DNA of 64,000 nucleotides from CAYZJR01 sp964503045 (GTDB lineage: Bacteria; Cyanobacteriota; Vampirovibrionia; Obscuribacterales; Obscuribacteraceae), in assembly GCA_964503045.1 (NCBI GenBank), contig CAZCZI010000027.1, positions 1 to 64,000 on the forward strand. The letters run 5' to 3'. Below the pieces are notes generated by a model. That model worked only from the letters and a program-made list of their open reading frames with translations, was not told the DNA's origin and did no database searches. Position numbers and translations under genes: made by a program. Of this stretch, positions 53,455-62,964 are shown piece by piece. The first letter of the stretch is position 1. Each line of letters opens with the position of its first letter.

Positions 53455-54489
53455 ATGATCTTTGACTCTGCAATTCTTATCATCGCCTTACTAGTCATCG
53501 TGGGCTCTTCGGAGCTCTTTACAAACGGTATAGAATGGCTGGGCCAGAGGCTTCAACTTAGCGAGGGCGTGGTCGGCAGCGTTTTGGCAGCGGTCGGAAC
53601 CGCCCTGCCTGAGACGCTCATTCCGATTATCGCAGTCTGCTTTTTTGGTCAAAAACACGGCGAGCAAGTCGGCATTGGCGCCATAGCGGGTGCCCCATTC
53701 ATGCTGAGCACGCTTACTTTGGGTATTTGCGGCTTGTCCGCCTGGTTTTTCGCCATGCGCGGCAGGCGCGAACACCAGCTGTCTATTAATAAGGGTGTGA
53801 TTGGCCGTGATTTGAAGTTTTTCATCATCGCTTATGTCGTGGCGATGTTGACAAGCTTTATGCCTCACATCGCCTGGGTGCGTTGGACGATGGCGGCAAT
53901 CTTGTTTAGTCTCTATCCTTTGTATTTGTACAAGACATTCCAGCACGAAGGAGAAGTGGGAGAGGCACCCGAAGTCTTGCACCTCGACAAGCTTCTTAAA
54001 TTGGGCTCCCACAAATTGCGTCTGATCATCCCCCAAATCTTATTGGGGCTGGCTGGTATTATCGGTGGTGCGTGGTTTTTTGTGGATCATGTAGACGATT
54101 TGTCAAATGATCTCGGTTTTCCTGCTTTGGTTTTGTCATTGATCATCACTCCGGTTGCCACTGAGCTGCCGGAAAAAATCAACAGCGTTTTGTGGACGCG
54201 ACAAGGCAAAGATACATTGGCTTTGGGGAACGTCACAGGTGCATTGGTTTTCCAGAGTTGTTTTCCCGTAGCATTTGGTGTTGCATTCACGCCATGGGCT
54301 TTGGATTCGGGCGTTCTTTTGACCGGTGCAGTTGCGATTTGCTCAGCAACCATGTATTTGATCCTTGTTGAAAAAGGAAAGCTCAATCCATTTTTGCTTA
54401 TGATTGGTGGGTTGGTCTACGCTGCGGCGATATCAGCTGTGATTTGCCTGGACGTAACTACACCCGATCCGGTCGCGACCGGTCATTAA
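53455..54489 (+). CDS. Na+/Ca2+ exchanger family (CaCA) membrane protein
   Basis: 344 residues, 10 predicted transmembrane helices, with the two inverted alpha-repeats of the family. Repeat 1 has GSSELFTNGIEWLG and GSVLAAVGTALPETLIP; repeat 2 has LIITPVATELPEKINSVLW and ALGNVTGALVFQSC. The acidic 'ALPE'/'ELPE' residues coordinate the cation. Exchanges Na+ (or H+) for Ca2+ across the inner membrane. Next to an annexin-like calcium-motif gene, to which it is convergent, so a calcium link is possible but unproven. Confidence 0.88.
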   Translation: MIFDSAILIIALLVIVGSSELFTNGIEWLGQRLQLSEGVVGSVLAAVGTALPETLIPIIAVCFFGQKHGEQVGIGAIAGAPFMLSTLTLGICGLSAWFFAMRGRREHQLSINKGVIGRDLKFFIIAYVVAMLTSFMPHIAWVRWTMAAILFSLYPLYLYKTFQHEGEVGEAPEVLHLDKLLKLGSHKLRLIIPQILLGLAGIIGGAWFFVDHVDDLSNDLGFPALVLSLIITPVATELPEKINSVLWTRQGKDTLALGNVTGALVFQSCFPVAFGVAFTPWALDSGVLLTGAVAICSATMYLILVEKGKLNPFLLMIGGLVYAAAISAVICLDVTTPDPVATGH

Positions 54490-54500
54490 CTTAGAGCCCT

Positions 54501-57500
54501 CTATTGGAGGCGTTCGAACTCACCGCCGGCAAGAGCTTTCCAGATCTCTCCGTTTTCTTTGACTGTAATCTTGCCTTTAAAGATAGACTCACTTCCATCA
54601 GGGGTGCGGAGCAACCACTGGTCGGCGCCGACTCTTCTGGCGTTCATTCCAGGTGTGTTGACTTTCGTGAGAGTATTTCCAATGTACTCGAAGCGGGCAC
54701 TACTGTTGGTGAGTGCCGATTCAGCGGCAACCACGCGTCCACCGGCGTCGACGCTTACTAACGATCCGTCCGGGTATGCGATACTGCGAGAACCGTCTAA
54801 TCTGAAGGATTCTCTCACTCCGTTGGGACTGATTCGAGAAAGCGATCCGCTTTGATTGACTTCGAGGTTGCCTTCGAAGGTGTATGGATCGATAGCGTCG
54901 CCTTCAATGCGCCATTGATTGCCGGACAGCCGAGTTGCCGTGAAGCGTCCTCTCCCGAGATCTACTGACTCCAGGCCTGAACCGTCCTTGGAATAAACGT
55001 ACGATGCGCTGTGTCTGGCGCTATACGCGCTCGTGACTAGACCGTCAGCGTTCTTATAAATCACGCTGCCGTCGGGAAAGTGCGTAGCGGACTTGCCATC
55101 GAGGCTAAGCAATTCGGTTAACTCTCCACCACCGGGCTGAGATGTTACTCGTCTGACAGAGATACCGACGTCGGAGGTGGGGTCGGAGACGACTGCGATG
55201 TCGCCTTCGAACTCATACTGCCGACCGCCTTCGGTGATTGTCCAAACGTTTTCCTTTCCTGGCACTCGTTGGGCTTTGAAGCCGTTTGGTCCGGCAAAAT
55301 CAACTTCCGCTAGATCTCTTCCCGTTTCTGACGAGTACTTGAATGTTCCCGACACATTACCATCTTGCTCTACTTTTAGAAGCCGTTCGGAGCTGTCACG
55401 GAAAGTTTTGATGTGATCATCAAGTGGGGTTTGGTAAGAACCATCAGCGTTTACAACGACATCAGACCAATTATGATTGAGAGTCCTGAGATGCGAGGCG
55501 ATGTCATCATCAAGGTCAATTTTCAATTCGCGATTGCCGAACTTGATAGCGAAAGCATCTGAGTCAGCTGAGCTTCCTGGTGCCAAAATCTCTCCGCGAC
55601 CTGGATAAACAACAGTTTGTCCATCAGGGCGTGTGATCGACAAGCGACCGTTATTTATTTGTATGCTCGAGTTGTCGGACAGATCAAGTCTTGAAATTAC
55701 ATCAGAACCGGGCTCATAAATGGGCTTTGCGACGATACCACCTTCAAATCCCATTTCTTTTACACGATTATTGGTGTCGAGCAAACGGTATCCGCCGTTG
55801 TTCAAATGGTACTCGGTCATGCCGTCGGCGCGATTGACGATCTTATTGAGGTAGCCGAGATTACTCATTTCAACGTCCCCATTTGGTGAAACTTTGAAGT
55901 CGATGTCGAGCATGCGATCTTCAACAATTTGGCCTTGGTTGTTGTAACCGACCCAACCATCGGCTTGTCGCTTCCACACGGTTGCTCTGTCTCCGGAGAA
56001 GGACACCTCGTTGAGTTGTCCATTGCTGTCATAGCCGAGCTTTGTGCTCCCTTGCGCGTTGGAAACCTCCATAATTCTTCCGCCCTCTCTTGTGATGTTG
56101 TCTGCATTGTCTTGCGCGATGGCTGCGACTTGGTTGCCTGAGATATCGTCGGCGACGTTGGAGAGCCTGCTTGGCTTGAGGCTGGCAAGCACCGCTTCTG
56201 AACGAGCATCGACCGGCACCATGGTTTCACTTACGTCTTTGTAGCTGACAAAGTAATACTTGCCGTCTGGCCGGCGAACCAAAAAGGATGGTTCTTTTGC
56301 AGTGAACGGTTTGTCAGTGTCAATTGCGAACCGCTCGTCTGGTTCAAGCTTAATCATTTCTCGTGGTGGATCGGTTGCTTTAACCGCCGGGTTGAACATT
56401 CCTGGCTCGCCTTCAATTGGATTCCAATTCTTGAGTTTTGTGGAGTTGGAGTTGGTATAGGCGTCATAGATAGGGCGGTTGCCGTCGGTTGTTTCTCTAA
56501 GAACGATCCAATCACCAGGATTTTCGGTGGTACCGGCCTTGGCGAATTGTCCATCAAAGATCTGGAAGGAGGTGTTGTCCGCTATATCGGAAGTACGCAA
56601 GATCGTGCCATTGGGCAGCGTTACTCCATCGCCGGGCACGACAATTTTTCCACCGACGATTTTGTTGAGTTTGTCGCCCACTTTTTCGACGCTGCCAGGA
56701 GAAATCTGTACACCGTAGGGAAGCGCTGTTCCTTTGGGGATAACTGTGCCATCGGCAAGGGTGATTTCACCTGTGATTATGGTGCCTTCCTTGGTGGAAA
56801 GGAAAAGGCCGTTTGGATAGTCACTGGCGTTTACTTGATCGAGCCGGTACACCAGGTTTGGATCTTTTGTAAAACGAACGACACCAGCGCCGTCTTGTCC
56901 GGCACGTTGCTTGTACAGCTCATCAAGCTCTGCAAGAGTAAGCTTTCGTGGTTGCTGCGGTGCGTCGATTGCATTGGCTGCTTGGTTGCCGACGTTGTCG
57001 GAATTTTCAGCCGCTACGTTGGCTGCTTGATTACCGACGTTGTCGGAATTTTCAGCCGCTACGTTGGCTGCTTGGTTACCGACGTTGTCGGAATTTTCAG
57101 CCGCTACGTTGGCTGCTTGGTTACCGACGTTGTCGGAATTTTCAGCCGCCACGTTGGCTGCCTGGTTGCCGACGTTGTCGGAGTTCTCGGCTGCAACGTC
57201 ACCGACTTCTGAAGACAGGCGATTGCTTTCGGCTGGCGAGAAGTCGCTTAGCTCAGCAGGCGCATTGTCGGCGGTGGCACGAGCCGTGTCATCCAGTTGA
57301 GCCGCAACATTGTCGGCTTGTTCTGACAATCCACCTCTAATTGCTCTGACACTGGCGCCTACTGCGTCGATAGCGCCTGTCATCAATACTCCAGCTCCGG
57401 CGCCGATTACACCTGAAGTCGCTCCCGATGCAAGGATGCGTTCTAAATTTTCACCGACGCTCAGTCTTGAGTCCCATTCCATAGACTCGCGAGTGGCGCC

Positions 57501-60467
57501 GCCTATAAACCCGCCGGTGAATCCAGCAGCCGCGACAGAACCGTATTTGCCGAGTCCGAGTAATTTCTGAAACTGTCCTGCTCCGGCAAAGTTTGCAAGA
57601 GCGTTGGCAGTGCCGTTGAGAGAGTCTTTCAAAGGATCAGAACTCGTCCAATCGTAGCTGTCTCCCATGATTAGTGCTTTAGTCGATACTTTAATCGCCG
57701 CTCCGGAAGCTCCCACCAACGCTAGCAACCCGAGACTGGCTCCTCCGGTGAAACCGGCTCCTGCCACGGCGCCAATTGCCAGAAGAGCATCGCCGAGAGC
57801 ATCTGCGGCTGCACCTTTAGACTGTACATATAAGTCGGTGGCAGCGTTCAATTGGTCTGCCAATTTCTTTCTTTCTTCCGGCGGTAGCTCCTGAAGTCTG
57901 CGAGCGCATTCAGCAATCTCCTTTGAATATTTGTTCATTACATTGTCCAAACTTAGACCAGTGCCATCCCAAAGCGTGTCGACGAATGCAGCGCCGATTC
58001 CATCTCTTGCTTCGAAGTATCTGTCTTGATCTCGATTGAATTGCTCACGTGCATTTTGCGGTTGTTTTTCGAGCAGCCGACGCATTTCCACCTTGTCCTG
58101 ACTGCCCAGCTCATCGTGCAGATCGCTAAGTAGCTCAGTGCCATATTTGGTGGCATAGGACTCTTTGAGTTCTTCTATTTGGGTTGGGCTCATTGAATTG
58201 AGGACGGATTTGATGCCGGCTTCATCGGTTCCCGCGCCCAGAATGCACGCCCTGATTTCGTCTTCTGGCTGCATCTTGCCTTGTTTGATTAGGAAGTCGG
58301 CCACATCCTGCTCGTCTTCATTTAGCGCTCCCAAGACTTTCGAGTAATAGGCCGTGTCAGTTTGCAATCTCTTCTTTTCTTCGTCGGTCGCCATCAAGAC
58401 ATCCGTAAAGAAACCACGCTCGTTGTCGTCGAAGACACTTCGGTTCAATTGCACCTTCGTTTGAAGCGACAGCCGGCCATCTTTGGATTCAAGCAAGGGT
58501 TTGATGAATTCTTGATATTGCCCGGCGATGATTGTGTGTCTTCTGATTGCTGTATCAAAGTCTTTAGATAGCTTTTGATCTTCGGGAGTTTGAGGATTAT
58601 GCAGGCGTTCTTTGAGTGAAGGATCTTCTTTGAATGCCTGCTCGATGTCTCGGATTACTTGGGCAAGACCAGTGCCATCTAGTGTTGCCAGGTTGATCTT
58701 CTCGAGAAGACCTTGCTTTGGTGTTTCGCCATGCATTACATGATCGAGCATACCTGTCGCGACGTCGAGCTGAGGCTCGGCTAGCAGGTATCTCTTCAGT
58801 GTGTCATCTATCGATTGTCTATACTCTTTGTCTTCGCGATATTTCTTTTGTTCTTCCGGCGTCATTTTGGAGATTGCGTCGTATACCGCATTCTGATCGG
58901 CGCCCCAGAAGCTGCGTGCATCACTTAGAGATGCTTCGAAAGAGCGATTCCCTGTAGATTTTGAAGCCAGATAGGACTCGTCGAGATGGGCAAGATCGAG
59001 AGGAGCAGCCATCTTTTGATCCAGAAGGTCGTCTGCACGCTTGAGTTCTGAAGCGCTCAAGTAGGTTGACAGAATATCGTCAATACTCTTTCGGAAGCCG
59101 GGCTCCATCTTCAGCCTGATCCAATCTTCTTGCGACATGTTTTCGATTGATTTGCATACGCCTGCTTCGTCGTCGTCGAATACGCCTCTGAAATCGGCAA
59201 GGTGCGACACCAATGTTCTGTCTGCGTGCAGAATCATGTCTTCCCATTTCAAAACCTCGGTACCGTTGCCGGCACCGGTGAGCTGTTGATGAAGGTCCTT
59301 GTAGAAACGACTGGCAGCCTTGTCGGAGTCTGTATCGCCTTCAATATTGTGTTGGGCGAGCTCGCGACCAATAAGGTAGAGATCTCGCTGGTCTCTTGTC
59401 ATGTTGAGAAGAGTTGCTTCGATTGCCTTTTCGTTGTCCCCGATCAAAGTACGGTTTTCTTGCACTTCAGTAATAGCGCTAATGGCTCCGCCTTCGACAA
59501 AATCTTTGGCGATTCTGGTCTCTCTTCCTTCCAGACGCGTTCCGTCTTCTGTGTATTGATCAAATGCATCCTTGATTCGGTTTACGTTTGCGTCAGTCAT
59601 GTATTCCTTTCTGACGGTCGAGGAGGCATCACGAAAGGCCTCTTCGAAGATTTTCAAATCGTGGTGCTTCAATGCGATCTCCGCAAGTCTTCTTGTGTCC
59701 TCATTGTTGTGACGATTGTCTGTGCCTTTTAGATAAATTTGGATTGCCTCTTTCGTGGCATCCGACAAATGAGGATCGTTGAGCAAGTCCGATCTTAGTT
59801 CTTTGCCGGGAAACAGCCTGCTGTAGTCCTTCTCCAGCTGCTCAATTTCTTTGGAGTTCATCGTAGACAGTTTGCTTCGAATCTCTTCCTCGCAAGATTG
59901 ATCTGTCTTTCCGAAGAATGTCTGCCCTCTTTCAATTAGAGCGGCGTGAATGCGAGCGGCGTCGCCGCCATTGTTTCCGTCGATGCCTTTAAGCAAGCTC
60001 AGGGCTCGATCGAGAGTGGCTCCGGACATCTCGTCTTCAAACTCTTTCTTGAGCCCCCAGGTTTTGCCATCCGAGGCATAATTTTTTCCGTATTGTTCTT
60101 GGAAAATCCGATCTATCCGATCGATTTCCTCTTTGGTTTTGTCTTGCAATAGGTCTTTGATCTTTTCGAAATCCGTTCCCCAGCCAAGCAGTCCGCCATT
60201 GCAGGCATCGTCGATTGCAGCTGCTATGCGTTTCGCCTCGGCAGTTTCTTTATCTTCTGTTGGATTGGTGGATTCGCTTTTGGGCTTATCGGCTCTCTCT
60301 TGTTTGGGCTCTTCTTGTCCGGTGATAGTAAGGTTTGGCAGTTCTACGGAAGTGGTTTTATTTCTTTGCGAGTCGTTTAAGGAGTAGGTATTCCGCTCCA
60401 CTTGAAAGCGAGATGGATCTACCGTTTGTCCGTCGTTCGGGGCAAAGCTTTCGTAGACGTTAGCCAT
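54501..60467 (-). CDS. Giant annexin-repeat / glycine-zipper / Rhs-like protein
   Basis: 1988 residues from the ATG at 60467 (GGAGG 10 bases upstream; a TTG seven codons earlier lies ahead of it). No signal peptide. Residues about 80-820 are annexin-like helical repeats: WGTD (96-99), then at least five more of about 70-100 residues. The last, LGAGTD at 743-748, is followed 38 residues after the Thr by Asp/Glu, the type II calcium-site spacing. Residues about 880-925 and 970-1040 are Gly/Ala-rich hydrophobic zipper segments. A 5 x 15-residue repeat lies at about 1089-1164, a beta domain at about 1180-1400, and Rhs/YD-like beta strands from about 1450 to the end. I infer a large surface or effector-type protein; function unknown. 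Confidence 0.85.
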   Translation of the reverse strand: MANVYESFAPNDGQTVDPSRFQVERNTYSLNDSQRNKTTSVELPNLTITGQEEPKQERADKPKSESTNPTEDKETAEAKRIAAAIDDACNGGLLGWGTDFEKIKDLLQDKTKEEIDRIDRIFQEQYGKNYASDGKTWGLKKEFEDEMSGATLDRALSLLKGIDGNNGGDAARIHAALIERGQTFFGKTDQSCEEEIRSKLSTMNSKEIEQLEKDYSRLFPGKELRSDLLNDPHLSDATKEAIQIYLKGTDNRHNNEDTRRLAEIALKHHDLKIFEEAFRDASSTVRKEYMTDANVNRIKDAFDQYTEDGTRLEGRETRIAKDFVEGGAISAITEVQENRTLIGDNEKAIEATLLNMTRDQRDLYLIGRELAQHNIEGDTDSDKAASRFYKDLHQQLTGAGNGTEVLKWEDMILHADRTLVSHLADFRGVFDDDEAGVCKSIENMSQEDWIRLKMEPGFRKSIDDILSTYLSASELKRADDLLDQKMAAPLDLAHLDESYLASKSTGNRSFEASLSDARSFWGADQNAVYDAISKMTPEEQKKYREDKEYRQSIDDTLKRYLLAEPQLDVATGMLDHVMHGETPKQGLLEKINLATLDGTGLAQVIRDIEQAFKEDPSLKERLHNPQTPEDQKLSKDFDTAIRRHTIIAGQYQEFIKPLLESKDGRLSLQTKVQLNRSVFDDNERGFFTDVLMATDEEKKRLQTDTAYYSKVLGALNEDEQDVADFLIKQGKMQPEDEIRACILGAGTDEAGIKSVLNSMSPTQIEELKESYATKYGTELLSDLHDELGSQDKVEMRRLLEKQPQNAREQFNRDQDRYFEARDGIGAAFVDTLWDGTGLSLDNVMNKYSKEIAECARRLQELPPEERKKLADQLNAATDLYVQSKGAAADALGDALLAIGAVAGAGFTGGASLGLLALVGASGAAIKVSTKALIMGDSYDWTSSDPLKDSLNGTANALANFAGAGQFQKLLGLGKYGSVAAAGFTGGFIGGATRESMEWDSRLSVGENLERILASGATSGVIGAGAGVLMTGAIDAVGASVRAIRGGLSEQADNVAAQLDDTARATADNAPAELSDFSPAESNRLSSEVGDVAAENSDNVGNQAANVAAENSDNVGNQAANVAAENSDNVGNQAANVAAENSDNVGNQAANVAAENSDNVGNQAANAIDAPQQPRKLTLAELDELYKQRAGQDGAGVVRFTKDPNLVYRLDQVNASDYPNGLFLSTKEGTIITGEITLADGTVIPKGTALPYGVQISPGSVEKVGDKLNKIVGGKIVVPGDGVTLPNGTILRTSDIADNTSFQIFDGQFAKAGTTENPGDWIVLRETTDGNRPIYDAYTNSNSTKLKNWNPIEGEPGMFNPAVKATDPPREMIKLEPDERFAIDTDKPFTAKEPSFLVRRPDGKYYFVSYKDVSETMVPVDARSEAVLASLKPSRLSNVADDISGNQVAAIAQDNADNITREGGRIMEVSNAQGSTKLGYDSNGQLNEVSFSGDRATVWKRQADGWVGYNNQGQIVEDRMLDIDFKVSPNGDVEMSNLGYLNKIVNRADGMTEYHLNNGGYRLLDTNNRVKEMGFEGGIVAKPIYEPGSDVISRLDLSDNSSIQINNGRLSITRPDGQTVVYPGRGEILAPGSSADSDAFAIKFGNRELKIDLDDDIASHLRTLNHNWSDVVVNADGSYQTPLDDHIKTFRDSSERLLKVEQDGNVSGTFKYSSETGRDLAEVDFAGPNGFKAQRVPGKENVWTITEGGRQYEFEGDIAVVSDPTSDVGISVRRVTSQPGGGELTELLSLDGKSATHFPDGSVIYKNADGLVTSAYSARHSASYVYSKDGSGLESVDLGRGRFTATRLSGNQWRIEGDAIDPYTFEGNLEVNQSGSLSRISPNGVRESFRLDGSRSIAYPDGSLVSVDAGGRVVAAESALTNSSARFEYIGNTLTKVNTPGMNARRVGADQWLLRTPDGSESIFKGKITVKENGEIWKALAGGEFERLQ
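56976..57200. repeat. 45-bp tandem repeat, 5 copies, in the annexin-like gene
   Basis: Five contiguous 45-base units (56976-57020, then each 45 up to 57200) encoding VAAENSDNVGNQAAN in the minus-strand protein. The middle copies are nearly identical; the outer two differ at synonymous or single positions, as expected of recent slippage. In frame, so copy number can change without breaking the gene. No spacers, so not a CRISPR. Confidence 0.9.
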
Positions 60468-60562
60468 TCTGCGTAATCCTCCAGCCAAAGGCGCAGCCTG
60501 TCGAATAGCTGGAGCTGTTCGATCTGTGAGCGCCTCGGTAGCACTTACCTTAGGCGTCGTTA

Positions 60563-60580
60563 CCTGAGGAAATCCTGAGG
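60563..60580 (-). promoter_or_regulatory. Direct-repeat operator upstream of the annexin-like gene
   Basis: On the minus strand: CCTCAGG-ATTT-CCTCAGG, 7-base direct repeats with a 4-base spacer (11-base period), as bound by OmpR/PhoB-type regulators. It starts 95 bases before the annexin-like ATG and 11 bases before a weak -10-like TAAGGT. The same sequence recurs at 62900-62917. Confidence 0.7.
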
Positions 60581-60628
60581 CAGCATAGAGCCGTCTTTGG
60601 AAGCTTTAGTCCAGTTCAAAAATGGGGA

Positions 60629-61303
60629 TTATTCCCTAATCGTGTAGCCGACTGCGTGAACTGTGGCAATCAGATTTGGATCTCCGCCCATTGCTTGAAT
60701 CTTCTTTCGGAGTGCTCTTATGTATGTGTAGAGTGTTTCACTTGTGACGTCAGAGTCGGAACTCCAGACATAATCGAGCAAATCTTTAGTTCTAACAGCC
60801 TTTCCTTTATGTCTGAGCAAGAACTCGAGCAGTTGGAACTCTTTGGGTTGCAGAGTTAATTTGCTGTCTTTGAAAAATGCCTGGTGTGACGACGTATCTA
60901 TGCTGATGCCACTTGCCTCAAGACGCGCACCCTGAAACTCGGGCGGACGCCTCAGAAGTGCACGAGCGCGTGCGTGGAGTTCACGAGCATCAAATGGTTT
61001 TGTCAGATAATCGTCGGCCCCTGCGTCGAAGCCGGTTTCCTTTTCATCGACTTTGTTTTTTCCTGTGAGCATAAGAATTGGTGTCACCCCACCCGATGCA
61101 CGAAACTTTCGCACAATTTCGACACCTGAGACGTTTGGTAATCCCCAATCGACAATTATCAGATCGAACTTACCGATCTCCAGTAATTCTTGCGCATCAC
61201 GACCGTCGTGGACAGTTTCAACCTCATGGTCCTTGGCGCCCAAATAAACATCGATTTGATCAGCCAGTATTTCATCGTCTTCAATAAGTAGAATCTTGGC
61301 CAT
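60629..61303 (-). CDS. OmpR/PhoB-family response regulator
   Basis: 224 residues from the ATG at 61303 (GGAG 4 bases upstream). Receiver domain about 1-120: acidic pair ED at 8-9, phosphoacceptor Asp 52 in VDWGLP, the Thr of MLTGK, and Lys in LTKPFD. Winged-helix DNA-binding domain about 130-222: LTLQPKEFQLLEFLLRHKGKAV, the recognition-helix region SETLYTYIRALRKKI and the C-terminal VHAVGYTIRE hairpin. The kinase gene ends 52 bases upstream on the same strand. It lies 161 bases before the annexin-like gene and most likely binds the CCTCAGG repeats there and at 62900. Confidence 0.95.
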   Translation of the reverse strand: MAKILLIEDDEILADQIDVYLGAKDHEVETVHDGRDAQELLEIGKFDLIIVDWGLPNVSGVEIVRKFRASGGVTPILMLTGKNKVDEKETGFDAGADDYLTKPFDARELHARARALLRRPPEFQGARLEASGISIDTSSHQAFFKDSKLTLQPKEFQLLEFLLRHKGKAVRTKDLLDYVWSSDSDVTSETLYTYIRALRKKIQAMGGDPNLIATVHAVGYTIRE

Positions 61304-61355
61304 AATGCTCCGTCCTCGGTAGGTTCTTACCCGACAAAAGCGGCTCCGAAACTGC

Positions 61356-62804
61356 TCAATTCGGTTGCTGATGAACCGGAAGCCGAATCCAAAAAATGCT
61401 TCCTTCGCCTTCTCGACTGACCACGCCGATTTCCCCGTGATGAGCAACCACGATTGCTTTAGCGATCGCCAGACCCAACCCGGTTCCTTTGTGTTGTGTC
61501 GCATCAGAGCGAGAGACTTGTTGAAACCTGTTGAAGATGGAATCTATGAATTGAGATGGAATGCCGCGCCCATTATCGATGACTTGAATTTCGACGGAAT
61601 CGCCTTTATCTATTGCATTGACAGTAACAGTGCCGCCTTTTGGCGAATACTTAATGGCATTGGAAAGAAGATTGACCAGCACCTGAACCAGTCTGTCCGA
61701 GTCAGCATCAATTCTCGTTGATGTTTCAACTGGAACTAGTGATACTTTCGAACGCTCAGCAAATGCTTGTACAGCAGATACCGACTCATTGATAATGTCG
61801 TAGACAGCGACATTCTGGAAATACATGTCCAATTTGCCTGCTTCCAGCCTATCTATGTCCAAGAGATCTCGAATCAGATGAATGAGCCTAGTGACATTGA
61901 ATTCGGAAATCTGGATCTGTTTCAAGATTGGTGTCGGCAGTTCGCCGTATACCCCATCTGCCATGGACGATAGAGACATTTGCACCGAGCTCAGTGGCGT
62001 TTTCAAGTCATGGCTTACCATCTGCACAAGCTCTTGTTTGTGGCGCGCAGCTTCTTCTAATGATTGCGCCATCTCATGAAAAACTTTATCCAAGTGAGCA
62101 ATTTCATCGCTTCCACCCACTGGTTTTAGCAGCTCCTTGCTTTTGCTGAGTCGTTGGGTGTTCTCCATCAAGACCCTCAGTCTTGTCACTGTGCTTTTAG
62201 CAAACAAACCGACTAGACATAAGCCGATCAGCACGTTGACCGCGCAGCCGGCATAGAGAGCCGAAACGAAATTGTGACGATCTTGTTCTTTTTGTTTAGA
62301 CGTGCTTTTAGACTCGACCTGCTTCTGTAACGCGCTTGCAGCGTTGATAAAGCGAATGAGTCCAAGCTGCATTTCGGGACCTGTTTCACTGGCACTGCCA
62401 GTTACAATCATCACTTCCAGGTGGTGATCGAGAGCCGCAAGACCATTGTTTGACGCATTTTGAAAGTTGGCAAACACATTTTTTTCGTCGATGCTGCTTT
62501 TGTTAATAAGCTTAGACATCTCCTGTAGGTCGGCTTGGACTCGTCTTCGGATTTGTCTTGTACGTTGGATGTGAGCAGAATCTCGGCTCCACTTGTATTC
62601 GTTGAGTGCCAAACCTGAATGGAAGAACTGATTTTGGATCTCTTGGCAATAGAGTACCAGCGATTTTCTTCGATTTTCCTCTTCTACCTCTTTCTCTACT
62701 TCTTGCAGCAGACCCGCTAATACAGACAGGAAAATGAGCTGAAAGAAGATCGGAATTGCGACCATTAAAAGCCCTTGACCGAATAGGTTTGGCTTTAAGC
62801 GCAT
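61356..62804 (-). CDS. Sensor histidine kinase
   Basis: 482 residues. Transmembrane helix about 10-33, a helical periplasmic sensor (about 34-180, four-helix-bundle-like), helix 2 about 181-202, HAMP about 203-255, then DHp with the phosphoacceptor His 265 in MVSHDLKTPLSS. The catalytic ATP-binding domain has the N box NLLSNAIKYS, G1 VIDNGRGIP, F-box-like FNRFQQVS and G2 GTGLGLAIAK. All motifs are intact. AAGGA 6 bases before the ATG. Starts 160 bases from the divergent second annexin-like gene; forms a two-component system with the response regulator just downstream. Confidence 0.95.
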   Translation of the reverse strand: MRLKPNLFGQGLLMVAIPIFFQLIFLSVLAGLLQEVEKEVEEENRRKSLVLYCQEIQNQFFHSGLALNEYKWSRDSAHIQRTRQIRRRVQADLQEMSKLINKSSIDEKNVFANFQNASNNGLAALDHHLEVMIVTGSASETGPEMQLGLIRFINAASALQKQVESKSTSKQKEQDRHNFVSALYAGCAVNVLIGLCLVGLFAKSTVTRLRVLMENTQRLSKSKELLKPVGGSDEIAHLDKVFHEMAQSLEEAARHKQELVQMVSHDLKTPLSSVQMSLSSMADGVYGELPTPILKQIQISEFNVTRLIHLIRDLLDIDRLEAGKLDMYFQNVAVYDIINESVSAVQAFAERSKVSLVPVETSTRIDADSDRLVQVLVNLLSNAIKYSPKGGTVTVNAIDKGDSVEIQVIDNGRGIPSQFIDSIFNRFQQVSRSDATQHKGTGLGLAIAKAIVVAHHGEIGVVSREGEGSIFWIRLPVHQQPN

Positions 62805-62899
62805 TTCGTTTCCTTGCAGAGGAAGTGACGTTACTCAGTATATTCAGCTTGGAAAGTTTTGTCCGCAGCCGGGCAGGCTGATACGTCGTCATTGCATGG

Positions 62900-62917
62900 A
62901 CTCAGGATTTCCTCAGG
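62900..62917 (+). promoter_or_regulatory. Direct-repeat operator upstream of the second annexin-like gene
   Basis: ACTCAGG-ATTT-CCTCAGG on the plus strand, identical in 17 of 18 positions to the site at 60563-60580 and in the same orientation relative to its gene. It ends 47 bases before the ATG at 62965, and 10 bases before a TATTCT -10-like box (62928-62933), the spacing of a PhoB-type activator. Confidence 0.72.
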
Positions 62918-62964
62918 TCCGTTTTCATATTCTTATCGCTCAGTGCGATTACCAAGGAGGGTCG

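Noticed and set aside
56976..57200. Regularly spaced repeats as a possible CRISPR array
   Set aside because: Units are contiguous with no spacers and code in frame; no cas genes in the window.
56547..57212. Plus-strand frame of 221 codons opposite the annexin-like gene
   Set aside because: Antisense of the 45-base tandem repeat; composition and repeat are explained by the minus-strand protein.
20853..61469. GCGATCGC octamers (20853, 26431, 39443, 51763, 61462) as cyanobacterial HIP1 enrichment
   Set aside because: About five copies in 64 kb is only modestly above chance and far below HIP1-rich cyanobacteria; not evidence by itself.
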